From assembly GCA_046726315.1 (NCBI GenBank), contig JBKPAG010000039.1, positions 1 to 59,573 of the forward strand: DNA of 59,573 nucleotides. Direction: 5' to 3'. The position numbers and the translations under genes are program-made. The notes beneath the pieces were generated by a model. It worked only from the letters and a program-made list of their open reading frames with translations. It had not been told where the DNA came from and did not search any database. Position 1 is the first letter of the stretch. Each line of letters begins with the position of its first letter. This document shows positions 33,676-41,849 of this stretch, piece after piece. This DNA is from JACVRX01 sp046726315. Lineage in GTDB: Bacteria; Actinomycetota; Actinomycetes; Jiangellales; Jiangellaceae.

Positions 33676-34779
33676 TCATGACGAGGGTAGTGCGAAGCCG
33701 TGGACGCTCCATCCTGCTGTCCGTAGTGCTGTCGCCAGCAGTTTCTCCGTGCCACGGCCGACGTCGAGCTCGACGACCCCAGCCGGCTGGCCGGGGCTGT
33801 GCTCGATCCGGACATCCTCGACGTTGACGCCGGCCCGGCCGACATCGGCGAACAACGCGGCCAGTTGCCCGGGCCGGTCGTCGACGACGACGGCAACGGT
33901 CGCAAACGGCGTCGCCGGAGCACCGTGCTTGCCGGGCAGGCGGCCTCGACCGGCAAGGCCGCTTTGCAGTAGCCCAAACAGCTCGTCCCGGCGCAGCCCT
34001 GGCGATTCATGGTTCAAGGCGTCCAGGGCGCGGTCGAGGTCAGCCCGTAGCCGTCGGAGGACATCCGACACGGCGGCGGCATTCGCTGCCAGAATGTCGG
34101 TCCACAGCGTCGGGTCCGCCGCAGCGACACGGGTGACGTCCCCGACTCCGGCACCGGCCAGCCGAACCTCGTGATCGGGTGCCACCGCAAGCCGGCCGGC
34201 CACCAGCGCCGCGATCAGGTGCGGCGCATGCGACACCAGCGCGACGGCCGCGTCATGGTCCGCTGCGGACATCGTGACGGGGACCGCCCCAGCGAGGCGC
34301 GCAACCTCCAGGGCCCGGGTCATCGCCTGCGGGTCGGTCCCATCATCTGGACAAAGCACCCATGGCCGGCCCTCGAACAGGTCGACGAGAGCAGCACCGG
34401 GTCCGGAAAGCTCCCGGCCTGCCATCGGGTGCCCACCGATGAACCGGCCGGGATCGGTGGCCAGCGCGCGGACCTGCTCAGCCGGCGCCACCTTCACGCT
34501 CGTGACGTCGGTCGCGTAGTCGGCCAGGCGGCCTTCGAGCACATCAGCGACTGCGGCTGCCGTCGCCCCCGGCGGAACAGCGACGACCGCCAACGCGACC
34601 GATGGGCCCGTTTCATAGCGACGTCCGGCACCGAGCTGGACCGCCTCGGTGACGGCGTCAGCGTCGTGGTCCATCAGCTGTACGTCGATGCCGGCTCGGC
34701 GCAGAGCGAGGCCCACCGACGTGCCGAGAAGGCCCGTTCCGACAACCAGCACGCCGCGAGCGAGCGACTCCCCGTTCAC
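33676..34779 (-). CDS. tyrA: Prephenate dehydrogenase with C-terminal ACT domain
   Basis: A 367-residue protein. The NAD-binding Rossmann motif is VVGTGLLGTSVGLALRRAG (from residue 12). The catalytic histidine region is FIGGHPMAGRELSG (H117), and a second family block is ALVSHAPHLIAALVAG. A C-terminal ACT domain (about 295-365, VVVDDRPGQLAALFADVGRA) probably senses tyrosine or phenylalanine. The enzyme oxidatively decarboxylates prephenate for tyrosine synthesis. The start overlaps the aroH stop (GTGA), placing chorismate mutase and its product's dehydrogenase under coupled translation. Confidence 0.93.
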   Translation of the reverse strand: MNGESLARGVLVVGTGLLGTSVGLALRRAGIDVQLMDHDADAVTEAVQLGAGRRYETGPSVALAVVAVPPGATAAAVADVLEGRLADYATDVTSVKVAPAEQVRALATDPGRFIGGHPMAGRELSGPGAALVDLFEGRPWVLCPDDGTDPQAMTRALEVARLAGAVPVTMSAADHDAAVALVSHAPHLIAALVAGRLAVAPDHEVRLAGAGVGDVTRVAAADPTLWTDILAANAAAVSDVLRRLRADLDRALDALNHESPGLRRDELFGLLQSGLAGRGRLPGKHGAPATPFATVAVVVDDRPGQLAALFADVGRAGVNVEDVRIEHSPGQPAGVVELDVGRGTEKLLATALRTAGWSVHGFALPSS

Positions 34780-35177
34780 GTTCGCACACCGCCGCCCGAA
34801 CCGGCCGGGCCGTCATCGCGGCGCAGATCAGCCCGCAGGTTCCGCGCACCATGCAGATAGACATGGCGGATCTGGGCGGGCGTGAGCTCGGTCTCGACGT
34901 GCGCAAGCAGGCGCACCACCCGAGGCATGGCTCCGATCACGTCCAGTTGCTGGGCGCACAGCAGAGGAACGTCGTTGATGCCCAGTGAGCGGGCGGCGTA
35001 TGCGGGGAACTCCGAGCGCAGGTCTGGGGTAGCAGTGAACACGATGCTGACGACATCGTCGGAGGTTAGCTGGTTGCGCTCGAGCACGGCGCCGACGAGT
35101 TCGGTGACGCGTTCGAGAAGGTGGTCGCGCTCGTCGACGTCGAGCTGGGTTGCTCCGCGAATCGCCCGCATCGCCAC
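34776..35177 (-). CDS. aroH: Chorismate mutase, AroH class
   Basis: A 133-residue monofunctional chorismate mutase of the trimeric AroH type: MRAIRGATQLDVDERDHLLE, VSIVFTATPDLRSEFPAYAA, VPLLCAQQLDVIGAMPRVVR and IRHVYLHGARNLRADL. The arginines near residues 6-8 and in PRVVR and the Glu of SEF match the active site known from Bacillus subtilis AroH. It converts chorismate to prephenate. The ATG at 35171 is an alternative start. It directly follows rluB. Confidence 0.92.
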   Translation of the reverse strand: MAMRAIRGATQLDVDERDHLLERVTELVGAVLERNQLTSDDVVSIVFTATPDLRSEFPAYAARSLGINDVPLLCAQQLDVIGAMPRVVRLLAHVETELTPAQIRHVYLHGARNLRADLRRDDGPAGSGGGVRT

Positions 35178-35914
35178 TAGAGCCCGACCTCGTGGTACAG
35201 CTGGCCGACCTCGGATCGGGTCAACGCGCGGGTACGTCCAGGCCGCAGCTCCCCCAGCGCAACCGGCCCGATGGCCGTGCGAACCAAACGTTCGACCGGA
35301 TGACCGACGGCCTCCAGCAGCCGGCGCACGACGTGTTTGCGGCCTTCGTGCAGCACAAGCTCGATCATGACCCGACCGGCGCTGCGCCCGACAACCCGAA
35401 ACGAGTCAACCGCCACGGTGCCATCGTCCAACTCGATACCCGCACGCAAACTCTTCCCAACGCCGCGGGCCAGCGGGCCCGCCACCTCGGCAAGATACGT
35501 CTTCGGCACGACATAGCTCGGATGGGTCAGCCGGTGGGCGAGCCTGCCGTCGTTGGTCAGCAGGATCAGGCCCTCGGTGTCAGCGTCGAGCCGGCCGACA
35601 TGAAACAGTCGCTCCCGCCGCCCCTCGACATAGTCGCCGAGATTCAGCCGCCCGTGAGGATCGCTCATCGTGCTCACGACACCGCGCGGTTTGTTGAGCG
35701 CAAGGTGGACCAGACCGGACGCCTCGGTCGCGATCCGCAGCCCGTCGACCTTGATCACGGCAGTCGCCGGATCAACCCGGCTGCCCATCTCGCGGACCCG
35801 GATACCGTCGACCTCGACCCTCCCGGCGGCTATCAGCTCCTCGCACGCGCGACGGCTGCCCACCCCCGCGGCAGCGAGTACTTTCTGCAGCCGAACGCCG
35901 GCCTCAGCCGGCAC
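35177..35914 (-). CDS. rluB: 23S rRNA pseudouridine synthase RluB-like
   Basis: The GTG at 35914 gives 245 residues and overlaps the scpB stop. An S4 RNA-binding domain (VRLQKVLAAAGVGSRRACEE, LIAAGRVEVDG) is followed by the RsuA/RluB catalytic domain. There the Asp lies in FHVGRLDADTEGLILLTNDG, followed by KTYLAEVAGPL and VVRRLLEAVGHPVERLVRTAIG. It should isomerise a uridine in 23S rRNA, by analogy near position 2605 of E. coli. The position between scpB and aroH/cmk is conserved in actinobacteria. Confidence 0.93.
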   Translation of the reverse strand: MPAEAGVRLQKVLAAAGVGSRRACEELIAAGRVEVDGIRVREMGSRVDPATAVIKVDGLRIATEASGLVHLALNKPRGVVSTMSDPHGRLNLGDYVEGRRERLFHVGRLDADTEGLILLTNDGRLAHRLTHPSYVVPKTYLAEVAGPLARGVGKSLRAGIELDDGTVAVDSFRVVGRSAGRVMIELVLHEGRKHVVRRLLEAVGHPVERLVRTAIGPVALGELRPGRTRALTRSEVGQLYHEVGL

Positions 35915-36452
35915 CGTCGACGTCTCCGACGTCTGGCAGGAACGGCGCCAGCGGCGGCAACTCAGACAGTGACGACATGCCGAGGCGTTCGAGGAAGTAG
36001 GACGTGGTCCGGTACAGCGTGGCACCGGTCTCGACGTCGATGCCGGCATCTTCCACCAGGCCACGGGTTGTCAGCGTCCGCATGACGCCGTCGCAGTTGA
36101 CCCCGCGGATCGCGGAAACCCGTGAGCGGCTCACTGGTTGCCGGTACGCCACGACGGACAGGGTCTCCAGAGCTGCTTGGGTGAGCCGGGCTTGCTGGCC
36201 GTCGCGTACGAACCGCTCGACGATCGGCGCACACTCGGCGCGCGTGTACAGGCGCCAGCCGCCGGCGATCTCGCGCAGGTCGAAACCACGGCCCTGATGT
36301 GTGTAGTCGGCGGCCAGGTCGCGCAGTACCGACGCCACCTCCCGACGCGGACGCTCCAGGACCTGGGCCAGCGTCACCTCGGCCACGGGCTCGTCCACCA
36401 CCAGCAGGACCGCCTCGATGGCCGCCGGGAGCGTCGGCTCGGCGGCGTTCAT
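35904..36452 (-). CDS. scpB: Segregation and condensation protein B
   Basis: The ATG at 36452 overlaps the scpA stop (ATGA) and gives 182 residues (MNAAEPTLPAAIEAVL). ScpB has two winged-helix domains. Visible blocks are LLVVDEPVAEVTLAQVL, GGWRLYTRAECAPIVERFV, LTQAALETLSVVAYRQPVSR and VSAIRGVNCDGVMRTLTTRG with LVEDAG and YRTTSYFLERLG. It binds the ScpA linker in the SMC condensin complex. No smc gene is in the window. Confidence 0.94.
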   Translation of the reverse strand: MNAAEPTLPAAIEAVLLVVDEPVAEVTLAQVLERPRREVASVLRDLAADYTHQGRGFDLREIAGGWRLYTRAECAPIVERFVRDGQQARLTQAALETLSVVAYRQPVSRSRVSAIRGVNCDGVMRTLTTRGLVEDAGIDVETGATLYRTTSYFLERLGMSSLSELPPLAPFLPDVGDVDGAG

Positions 36453-37273
36453 TCGTCGCCTCCCGCCCACCGGACGGTCAGCTCGCCCAGTGGGGCAACT
36501 TGCTCGAAGGTGACCACCCGTTCGCGATAGAGATCGAGCAAGGCGAGGAACCGGGCCACGACGTGAGCCACAGAGGGGCAGTCCGCGCTCAGCGCCCGGA
36601 ACGTCGCGGTGTGCAGCCGGCGCAGTCGATCGGTGAGGAGCACGGCCTGCTCGTACACGCTCACCCTCGGCGCGTGCAAATGGGCAGTCGCCACCGTCGG
36701 CACCGGCTTGGGCTCGAGGGCCTGCACTGCGAGGGCCGCCAACTCGACCGGGCCGACTGCGACGACGACTTCCGGCAACAACGCCGCGAAGCGTTCCTCC
36801 AGCCCGACGGTGCGGGGGAAGCGCAGCGCCTCCTCTCGCATCCGCACCGCGAGCACCGAAGCGACCTCCTTGTACGCCCGGTACTGGAGCAGCCGGGCGA
36901 AGAGCAGATCCCGCGCTTCGAGCAGGGCCAGATCCTCCTCGTCCTCGACCTCGCCGCTGGGGAGCAGGCGGGCGGTCTTGAGGTCGAGCAACGTGGCGGC
37001 CACCACCAGGAACTCGCTGGTCTGGTCCAGGTCCCAGCCGGGCCCGGAGGTGGCCCCTGAGTTGACGTCCGCGGCCCGGATGTATCCGATGAACTCGTCG
37101 GTGACCTGCGACAAGGCCACCTCGGTGACATCGAGCTGGTGCTTCGCAATCAGACTGAGCAGCAGGTCGAACGGGCCCTCGAAGTTAGCCAGGTGGACTT
37201 CGAATCGTTCCGCGAGTGCGGACGGCGGCGCGGCGGGCTCGCCGATCAGCGCCTGGACGGCACCGCCTCCCAC
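36449..37273 (-). CDS. scpA: Segregation and condensation protein A
   Basis: A 274-residue kleisin. The N-terminal SMC-binding domain contains FEVHLANFEGPFDLLLSLI and KHQLDVTEVALSQVTDEFIG. A middle region has FLVVAATLLDLKTARLLPSG with an acidic stretch (EVEDEEDLALLEA), and a C-terminal winged helix carries VVTFEQVAPLGELTV. ScpA bridges the SMC heads and ScpB in chromosome organisation. Its GTG start lies 28 bases inside the end of parA, so translation is coupled to the partition ATPase. Confidence 0.94.
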   Translation of the reverse strand: MGGGAVQALIGEPAAPPSALAERFEVHLANFEGPFDLLLSLIAKHQLDVTEVALSQVTDEFIGYIRAADVNSGATSGPGWDLDQTSEFLVVAATLLDLKTARLLPSGEVEDEEDLALLEARDLLFARLLQYRAYKEVASVLAVRMREEALRFPRTVGLEERFAALLPEVVVAVGPVELAALAVQALEPKPVPTVATAHLHAPRVSVYEQAVLLTDRLRRLHTATFRALSADCPSVAHVVARFLALLDLYRERVVTFEQVAPLGELTVRWAGGDE

Positions 37274-38175
37274 CGGGCTAGCACCTCCCTGGCCAGTTGC
37301 CGGTAGGCGGCTGCTCCTGGCGACTCCGGCGCGAAGCTGGTGATCGGTAGCCCGGCAACCGTGGTCTCGGGGAACCGGACCGTGCGCGAGACCACCGTGT
37401 GGAAGACCTTGTCCCCGAATGCCTCGACCAGCCGGGCGAGGACCTCGCGGCCATGCACGGTCCGTGAGTCGTACATGGTCGCAAGCAGGCCCTCGATCTG
37501 CAGCCGCGGGTTGAGCCGGTCACGCACCTTCTCGATCGTCTCTTGGAGCAGGGCGACGCCACGCAGCGCGAAATATTCGCACTCCAACGGCACGATGACA
37601 CCGTCGGAAGCGGTGAGCGCATTGACGGTCAGCATGCCAAGCGACGGCTGGCAGTCGACCAGTACGACGTCATAGGCGCCGAGCACAGGATGCAGAGCTC
37701 TGGTGAGAGCGTGCTCGCGCGCGACCTCGCTGACGAGCTGGATCTCGGCGGCGGACAGGTCGATGTTGCTCGGCAGCAGGTCCATCCCTCGCACGGACGT
37801 CTTCTGGAGCAAGTCCTCGGCCCGGATGCCGCGTTCCATGACCAGGTTGTAGACGGACAGCTCGAGGTCGTGGGCGTCGATACCCAGCCCGACGGACAGC
37901 GCTCCCTGCGGATCGAAGTCGACCAAAAGCACCCGTCGGCCGTAGTCGGCGAGTGCCGCCCCGAGGTTGATGGTCGTCGTGGTCTTGCCCACGCCGCCCT
38001 TCTGGTTGCACATCGCAACGACCCGGGCCGGTCCGTGCCGTTCGACCGGCGGGGGCTCGGGGAACTCCATACGCGGACGCTGCGTGGGGCCGAGGTCGAT
38101 TTCGTAGGGCTCCGCGGACGAGTCCAGGCCGTCGATCAACACGCCCGTGCTGGTGCCTCGGATCGAGGTGTCCAC
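37246..38175 (-). CDS. parA: ParA/Soj family partition ATPase
   Basis: A 309-residue ATPase. After a unique N-terminal segment of about 48 residues comes a deviant Walker A (CNQKGGVGKTTTTINLG, K59 and K64). Next are VLLVDFDPQGALSVGLG, the Walker B VVLVDCQPSLGMLTVNAL and VIVPLECEYFALRGV. ParA-type proteins move or anchor DNA-bound partners. This copy stands by scpA-scpB, as Rv1708 does in M. tuberculosis. There is no parB next to it, so it is not the oriC-proximal parA and may act with condensin. That last point is inference. Confidence 0.92.
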   Translation of the reverse strand: MDTSIRGTSTGVLIDGLDSSAEPYEIDLGPTQRPRMEFPEPPPVERHGPARVVAMCNQKGGVGKTTTTINLGAALADYGRRVLLVDFDPQGALSVGLGIDAHDLELSVYNLVMERGIRAEDLLQKTSVRGMDLLPSNIDLSAAEIQLVSEVAREHALTRALHPVLGAYDVVLVDCQPSLGMLTVNALTASDGVIVPLECEYFALRGVALLQETIEKVRDRLNPRLQIEGLLATMYDSRTVHGREVLARLVEAFGDKVFHTVVSRTVRFPETTVAGLPITSFAPESPGAAAYRQLAREVLARWEAVPSRR

Positions 38176-38265
38176 GAGCTGTCAGTGCTCCTCGCCGTAT
38201 TCGTACTCTGTCGGGTCGCGAGCTTACCCCCGGTCGCGGGCCGCCCTGAGTCGCCGCGCTGACGA

Positions 38266-39198
38266 CTAGTTCAACCGCGCGCGCGGATGCGCCGCCGCGT
38301 AGACCTCGCGCAGGCGATCGACCGTGACCAGGGTGTAGATCTGGGTCGTGGTTACGGAGGCGTGACCGAGCAGCTCCTGGACAACGCGGACATCGGCGCC
38401 ACCGTCGAGTAGATGGGTGGCGAACGAGTGCCGCAGCGTATGCGGCGAGATGTGAGTGGCCAGGTGAGCACGGCCCGCGACGGTGCGCAAGACCGTCCAC
38501 GCGCTCTGCCGGGACAGCCGGCCACCCCGGGCGTTCAGAAACAGTGCCGGGGTCGATGCGCCGGTGGCGGCCAGCTGCGGGCGCGACCGCACGAGGTATG
38601 CCTCCACCGCCTCGCGCGCGTAGCTGCCCACCGGAACGATCCGCTGTCTCCCACCCTTGCCCCGCAACAACACCGTCCCGCCCCGCAGGTCAAGGTCGTC
38701 CCGATCCATGCCTACGGCCTCGGAGATCCGCGCGCCCGTCCCGTACAGCACTTCGAGCAATGCGCGGTCACGGAGGGCGAGTGCCGCTCCGTCCGCGGTA
38801 GCGGCCGCCAGCAGCTTCTCGACTTGGTCGAGAGAAATCGCCTTCGGCAACCGCCGTGGTGGCGTCGGCGGCCGCACCCCGCCCGCCGGATCCATAGCGG
38901 AGAGGCCCTCGCGGTGCAGGAAGCGGTGCAGGCCTCTGACCGCGACGACCGCGCGAGCCGCCGAGCTTGCGCCCAGTGGCCGATGGTCAGTGTCGCCCTC
39001 GCGCAGGCTGCGGAGGAACGCGCTGACGTCCTTCTCGCCGATCGCAGACGGTTCGCGTATCCCTCGTTCACGCAAGAAGGCCGCATACCGCCGCAAGTCG
39101 CGCCGGTATGACGCGAGTGAGTTCGCGGCGAGGCCACGTTCGACGGCGAGATGGTCGACGTATCCGCGAACGGCTCGCTCGAGTGGGGATTCGCTCAC
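38266..39198 (-). CDS. xerD: Tyrosine recombinase XerD
   Basis: The GTG at 39198 overlaps the ald stop (GTGA) and gives 310 residues. The N-terminal SAM-like DNA-binding domain has RAVRGYVDHLAVERGLAANS and LASYRRDLRRYAAFL. All catalytic residues are present: R157 (GTGARISEA), K181 (RGKGGRQR), H253 and R256 (SPHTLRHSFA), H279 (LLGHASVTTTQ) and Y288 (IYT). It resolves chromosome dimers at dif with XerC. The location between ald and parA in a conserved block argues against a prophage integrase. Confidence 0.94.
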   Translation of the reverse strand: MSESPLERAVRGYVDHLAVERGLAANSLASYRRDLRRYAAFLRERGIREPSAIGEKDVSAFLRSLREGDTDHRPLGASSAARAVVAVRGLHRFLHREGLSAMDPAGGVRPPTPPRRLPKAISLDQVEKLLAAATADGAALALRDRALLEVLYGTGARISEAVGMDRDDLDLRGGTVLLRGKGGRQRIVPVGSYAREAVEAYLVRSRPQLAATGASTPALFLNARGGRLSRQSAWTVLRTVAGRAHLATHISPHTLRHSFATHLLDGGADVRVVQELLGHASVTTTQIYTLVTVDRLREVYAAAHPRARLN

Positions 39199-40316
39199 CC
39201 CTCGGCCAACACCTCGGTGAGGGTCATCGGTTCCATCGCGTGCGCCTCGGCGACCGGGCCATAGGTGATCCATCCGTCGTGGGTGTTGAGGCCCAGTGCG
39301 AGGGCGGGGTCCGCCGCCAACGCCGCGCGCCACCCCTGGTTCGCCAACTCGACCGCGTACGGAAGCGTCACGTTCGTCAGGGCGTAAGTCGAGGTGTGCG
39401 GGACGGCGCCGGGCATGTTGGCCACGCAGTAGAAGATCGAGTTGTGTACCCGGTAGGTCGGGTTGCCGTGGGTCGTCGGCCGGGAGTCCTCGAAGCAACC
39501 ACCCTGGTCGATGGCGATGTCGACGAGCACACTGCCGGGGCGCATCCTGGAGACCAGTTCGTTCGACACCAGAGTGGGAGCCTTGGCGCCGGGCACCAGC
39601 ACAGCCCCGATCACGAGGTCGGCATCGACGACCGCCCTCTCGACTTCGAACAGGTTCGACGTGATCGTCTGGGCATGGCCCCGATACACCCGGTCGACCT
39701 GCCGGAGCTGCGCCACGTTCTTGTCCAGGATCCACACGTCGGCCTGCATGCCGAGCGCGATCTCTGCGGCGTTCATGCCGGAGACGCCGGCGCCGATCAC
39801 GACGACCTTGGCAGCCTTCACGCCCGGCACGCCGCCCATCAGCACCCCTCGGCCGCCTTGTGCCCGCTCGAGGACGTGCGCTCCGACCTGAGTGGCCATC
39901 CGGCCGGCCACCTCGCTCATCGGTGCGAGAAGGGGAAGTGAGTGGTCCGGCAGCTGGACGGTCTCGTAGGCGATCGCGGTGACACCGGAGTCGAGTAGCG
40001 CCTGCGTGCACTCGCGGGACGCGGCGAGATGCAGGTACGTGAACAACACCTGACCTCGGCGCATCCGCGGGTATTCCTCGGCTATCGGCTCCTTGACCTT
40101 GAGCACAAGGTCCGATTCGCCCCAGACGTCGTCGGCGGTTTCGAGGATGCGAGCGCCGGCCGCCTTGAACTCGTCGTCGGTGATCGACGACCCCAGCCCC
40201 GCACCGCGCTGCACCGCAACGTCATGACCGTGGCGGCTGAGCTCGTGTACACCCGCGGGTGTGATCGCGACGCGATATTCGTAGTTCTTGACCTCGGAGG
40301 GAATGCCGACCAGCAC
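39195..40316 (-). CDS. ald: Alanine dehydrogenase
   Basis: The GTG at 40316 gives 373 residues beginning MLVGIPSEVKNYEYRVAITP, the standard family start; a GTG 36 bases upstream is less likely. K75 (KVKEP) and H96 (FTYLHLAAS) fall at the same numbers as the catalytic residues of M. tuberculosis Ald. The NAD site is VVIGAGVSGMNAAEIALGMQ, and SVLVDIAIDQGGCFEDSRPT is present. The enzyme interconverts alanine and pyruvate with ammonia and NADH. A 215-base gap to the divergent membrane-protein gene should contain its promoter. Confidence 0.95.
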   Translation of the reverse strand: MLVGIPSEVKNYEYRVAITPAGVHELSRHGHDVAVQRGAGLGSSITDDEFKAAGARILETADDVWGESDLVLKVKEPIAEEYPRMRRGQVLFTYLHLAASRECTQALLDSGVTAIAYETVQLPDHSLPLLAPMSEVAGRMATQVGAHVLERAQGGRGVLMGGVPGVKAAKVVVIGAGVSGMNAAEIALGMQADVWILDKNVAQLRQVDRVYRGHAQTITSNLFEVERAVVDADLVIGAVLVPGAKAPTLVSNELVSRMRPGSVLVDIAIDQGGCFEDSRPTTHGNPTYRVHNSIFYCVANMPGAVPHTSTYALTNVTLPYAVELANQGWRAALAADPALALGLNTHDGWITYGPVAEAHAMEPMTLTEVLAEG

Positions 40317-40531
40317 GGTGATCGCGACCTTTCTGGCCTCCCGCCCGACCACGCCGTCGGACGGCCACCCGATTGAGGTGGCGCGGCCGAGTCTAAGTCA
40401 CCACTCCCCCAGTTGGCCTTGATCAACCCGATGACCTCGACTGGGAGCAGCCCCGCAGAGAATTTTGCGCATGGCTCGGCTTTCGCGGCCGCGGGTAGCC
40501 CGGACTTGTCCACGTGCGGTAGACCCGGGTT

Positions 40532-41179
40532 GTGCCTATCTATGCTGATGACCCCGCCCACCGCATGCGACAGATCATCGCCGACGTGGCTGGCATCGTC
40601 TGGTGTGTCCTCGCCGTCCTCGGCGGGCGGGCTGTCTACGGCCTCATCGACACTCTCGCCGGTCCCGGGCGACTGCTCGAGGATGCCGGAAACGGGCTTT
40701 CCGAGAACCTCGGCGGCGCCGGCAAGAACCTGTCCGACGTCCCTCTCATCGGGGACGCGATCTCGGCCCCGTTCGAGGGTGCAGCGAGCGCCGCAAACCA
40801 CGTCGCAGGGGCGGGCGAGACGGTTCAGGACTTCGTCGGAACCATGGCTACCCTGGCCGGGCTCGCGACGGCCGGTTTCCTGATCATGCTCGCGGTGCTG
40901 TTTTGGGTGCTGCCCCGACTGTTCTGGATGCGGCGGGCCGAGGCTGCGCGAACGGTGCTGTACGACCCGGACGGTATGGAATTGCTCGCTCTGAGAGCAC
41001 TCGCGACCCGCCGGCTGTCGCGGCTGGCCCGCATCGGTGACGGGCTGCTGCCGGCCTGGCGCCGCGGTGACCCAGAGGTCGTCCGCGCGCTGGCCGAACT
41101 CGAGATGGGCCGGCTCGGCATGCGCCTACCCGCTCGCCTGCCTCGTGCGCCCAGCAAACCTGCCATCACGGCCGAATAA
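40532..41179 (+). CDS. Two-helix membrane protein of unknown function
   Basis: A 215-residue protein starting GTG at 40532. Hydrophobic stretches at about 16-42 (IADVAGIVWCVLAVLGGRAV) and 108-130 (GFLIMLAVLFWVLPRLFW) predict two transmembrane helices. Between them is a Gly/Ala-rich segment (NGLSENLGGAGKNLSDVPL, GDAISAPFEGAASAANHVAG). The C terminus is basic and helical (ALRALATRRLSRLARIGDGL). Similar proteins are found in many actinobacteria, but I know no function. It is convergent with the Nudix gene, four bases apart. The 10-base palindrome CCGCTAGCGG at 41181-41190 covers that gene's stop. Confidence 0.75.
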   Translation: MPIYADDPAHRMRQIIADVAGIVWCVLAVLGGRAVYGLIDTLAGPGRLLEDAGNGLSENLGGAGKNLSDVPLIGDAISAPFEGAASAANHVAGAGETVQDFVGTMATLAGLATAGFLIMLAVLFWVLPRLFWMRRAEAARTVLYDPDGMELLALRALATRRLSRLARIGDGLLPAWRRGDPEVVRALAELEMGRLGMRLPARLPRAPSKPAITAE

Positions 41180-41183
41180 GCCG

Positions 41184-41849
41184 CTAGCGGGGCTGGGCTT
41201 CGCGGGCATCCCATGGCGCATCCACCGGCCGGAGCGCGTCATAGCCGTCGCCCAGCCGCGCGGCCCAGGTGGCGAGCACGCCGGACACGATGAGCGGGTT
41301 GTGCAGTCGCCCCGCCAGAACCGCCTCGACCAGGTCGGCCAATGGCGCCCAGGTGACCGGCATGTCGGCCTCCTCGTGCACGCCGACGTGCCGTTCGCCG
41401 TCGGCCACCGCCGACAGGCCCCGGGCAAGGTAGACGCGAGTGGACTCGGTCGTCATGCCCGGGGACGTGAAGACGTCGACCAGCACCCGCCACTCGTCCG
41501 CGCGGATGTGGCCTTCCTCGTAGAGCTCGCGGGCGGCCGCTACCGGGTACGGCTCCCCCGGGACATCGAGCAGCCCGGCCGGGATCTCCAGCAGCCGGTG
41601 CCCGACCGGGTGCCGGTACTGCGAAACCAGCAGCACCCACTCGTCGTCGTCGAGGGCGACGATGCCCACCGCGCCGGGGTGGACGACGACGTCGCGGAGG
41701 AAATCGACGCCATCCGCGGGTGACTGGACGTGGTCCTGGCGCACCGAGATGACCCGAGACGTCTCGAAGACCGTCTCGGAACTTCGAACCGGCCAGCGTT
41801 CTGGCCGATCACCGAGCACCCGTGGAGAGGAGGCGTCCCAGCCGCTCAC
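41184..41849 (-). CDS. Nudix hydrolase (ADP-ribose pyrophosphatase type)
   Basis: A 221-residue enzyme with the complete Nudix box GLLDVPGEPYPVAAARELYEEGHI, here split as the start GLLDVPGEPYPV and REL-EE-G core that binds Mg2+. QYRHPVGHRLLEIPAG upstream and SPGMTTESTRVYLARGL downstream are typical of ADP-ribose/NADH pyrophosphatases. It would hydrolyse ADP-ribose to AMP and ribose 5-phosphate. The GTG start overlaps the pyrG stop, a pairing known from Rv1699-Rv1700. Confidence 0.9.
   Translation of the reverse strand: MSGWDASSPRVLGDRPERWPVRSSETVFETSRVISVRQDHVQSPADGVDFLRDVVVHPGAVGIVALDDDEWVLLVSQYRHPVGHRLLEIPAGLLDVPGEPYPVAAARELYEEGHIRADEWRVLVDVFTSPGMTTESTRVYLARGLSAVADGERHVGVHEEADMPVTWAPLADLVEAVLAGRLHNPLIVSGVLATWAARLGDGYDALRPVDAPWDAREAQPR

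Noticed and set aside
38266..40011. A continuous 581-codon minus-strand frame seeming to fuse ald and xerD
   Set aside because: The upstream part is out of frame with the real Ald protein; xerD has its own GTG at 39198 overlapping the ald stop.
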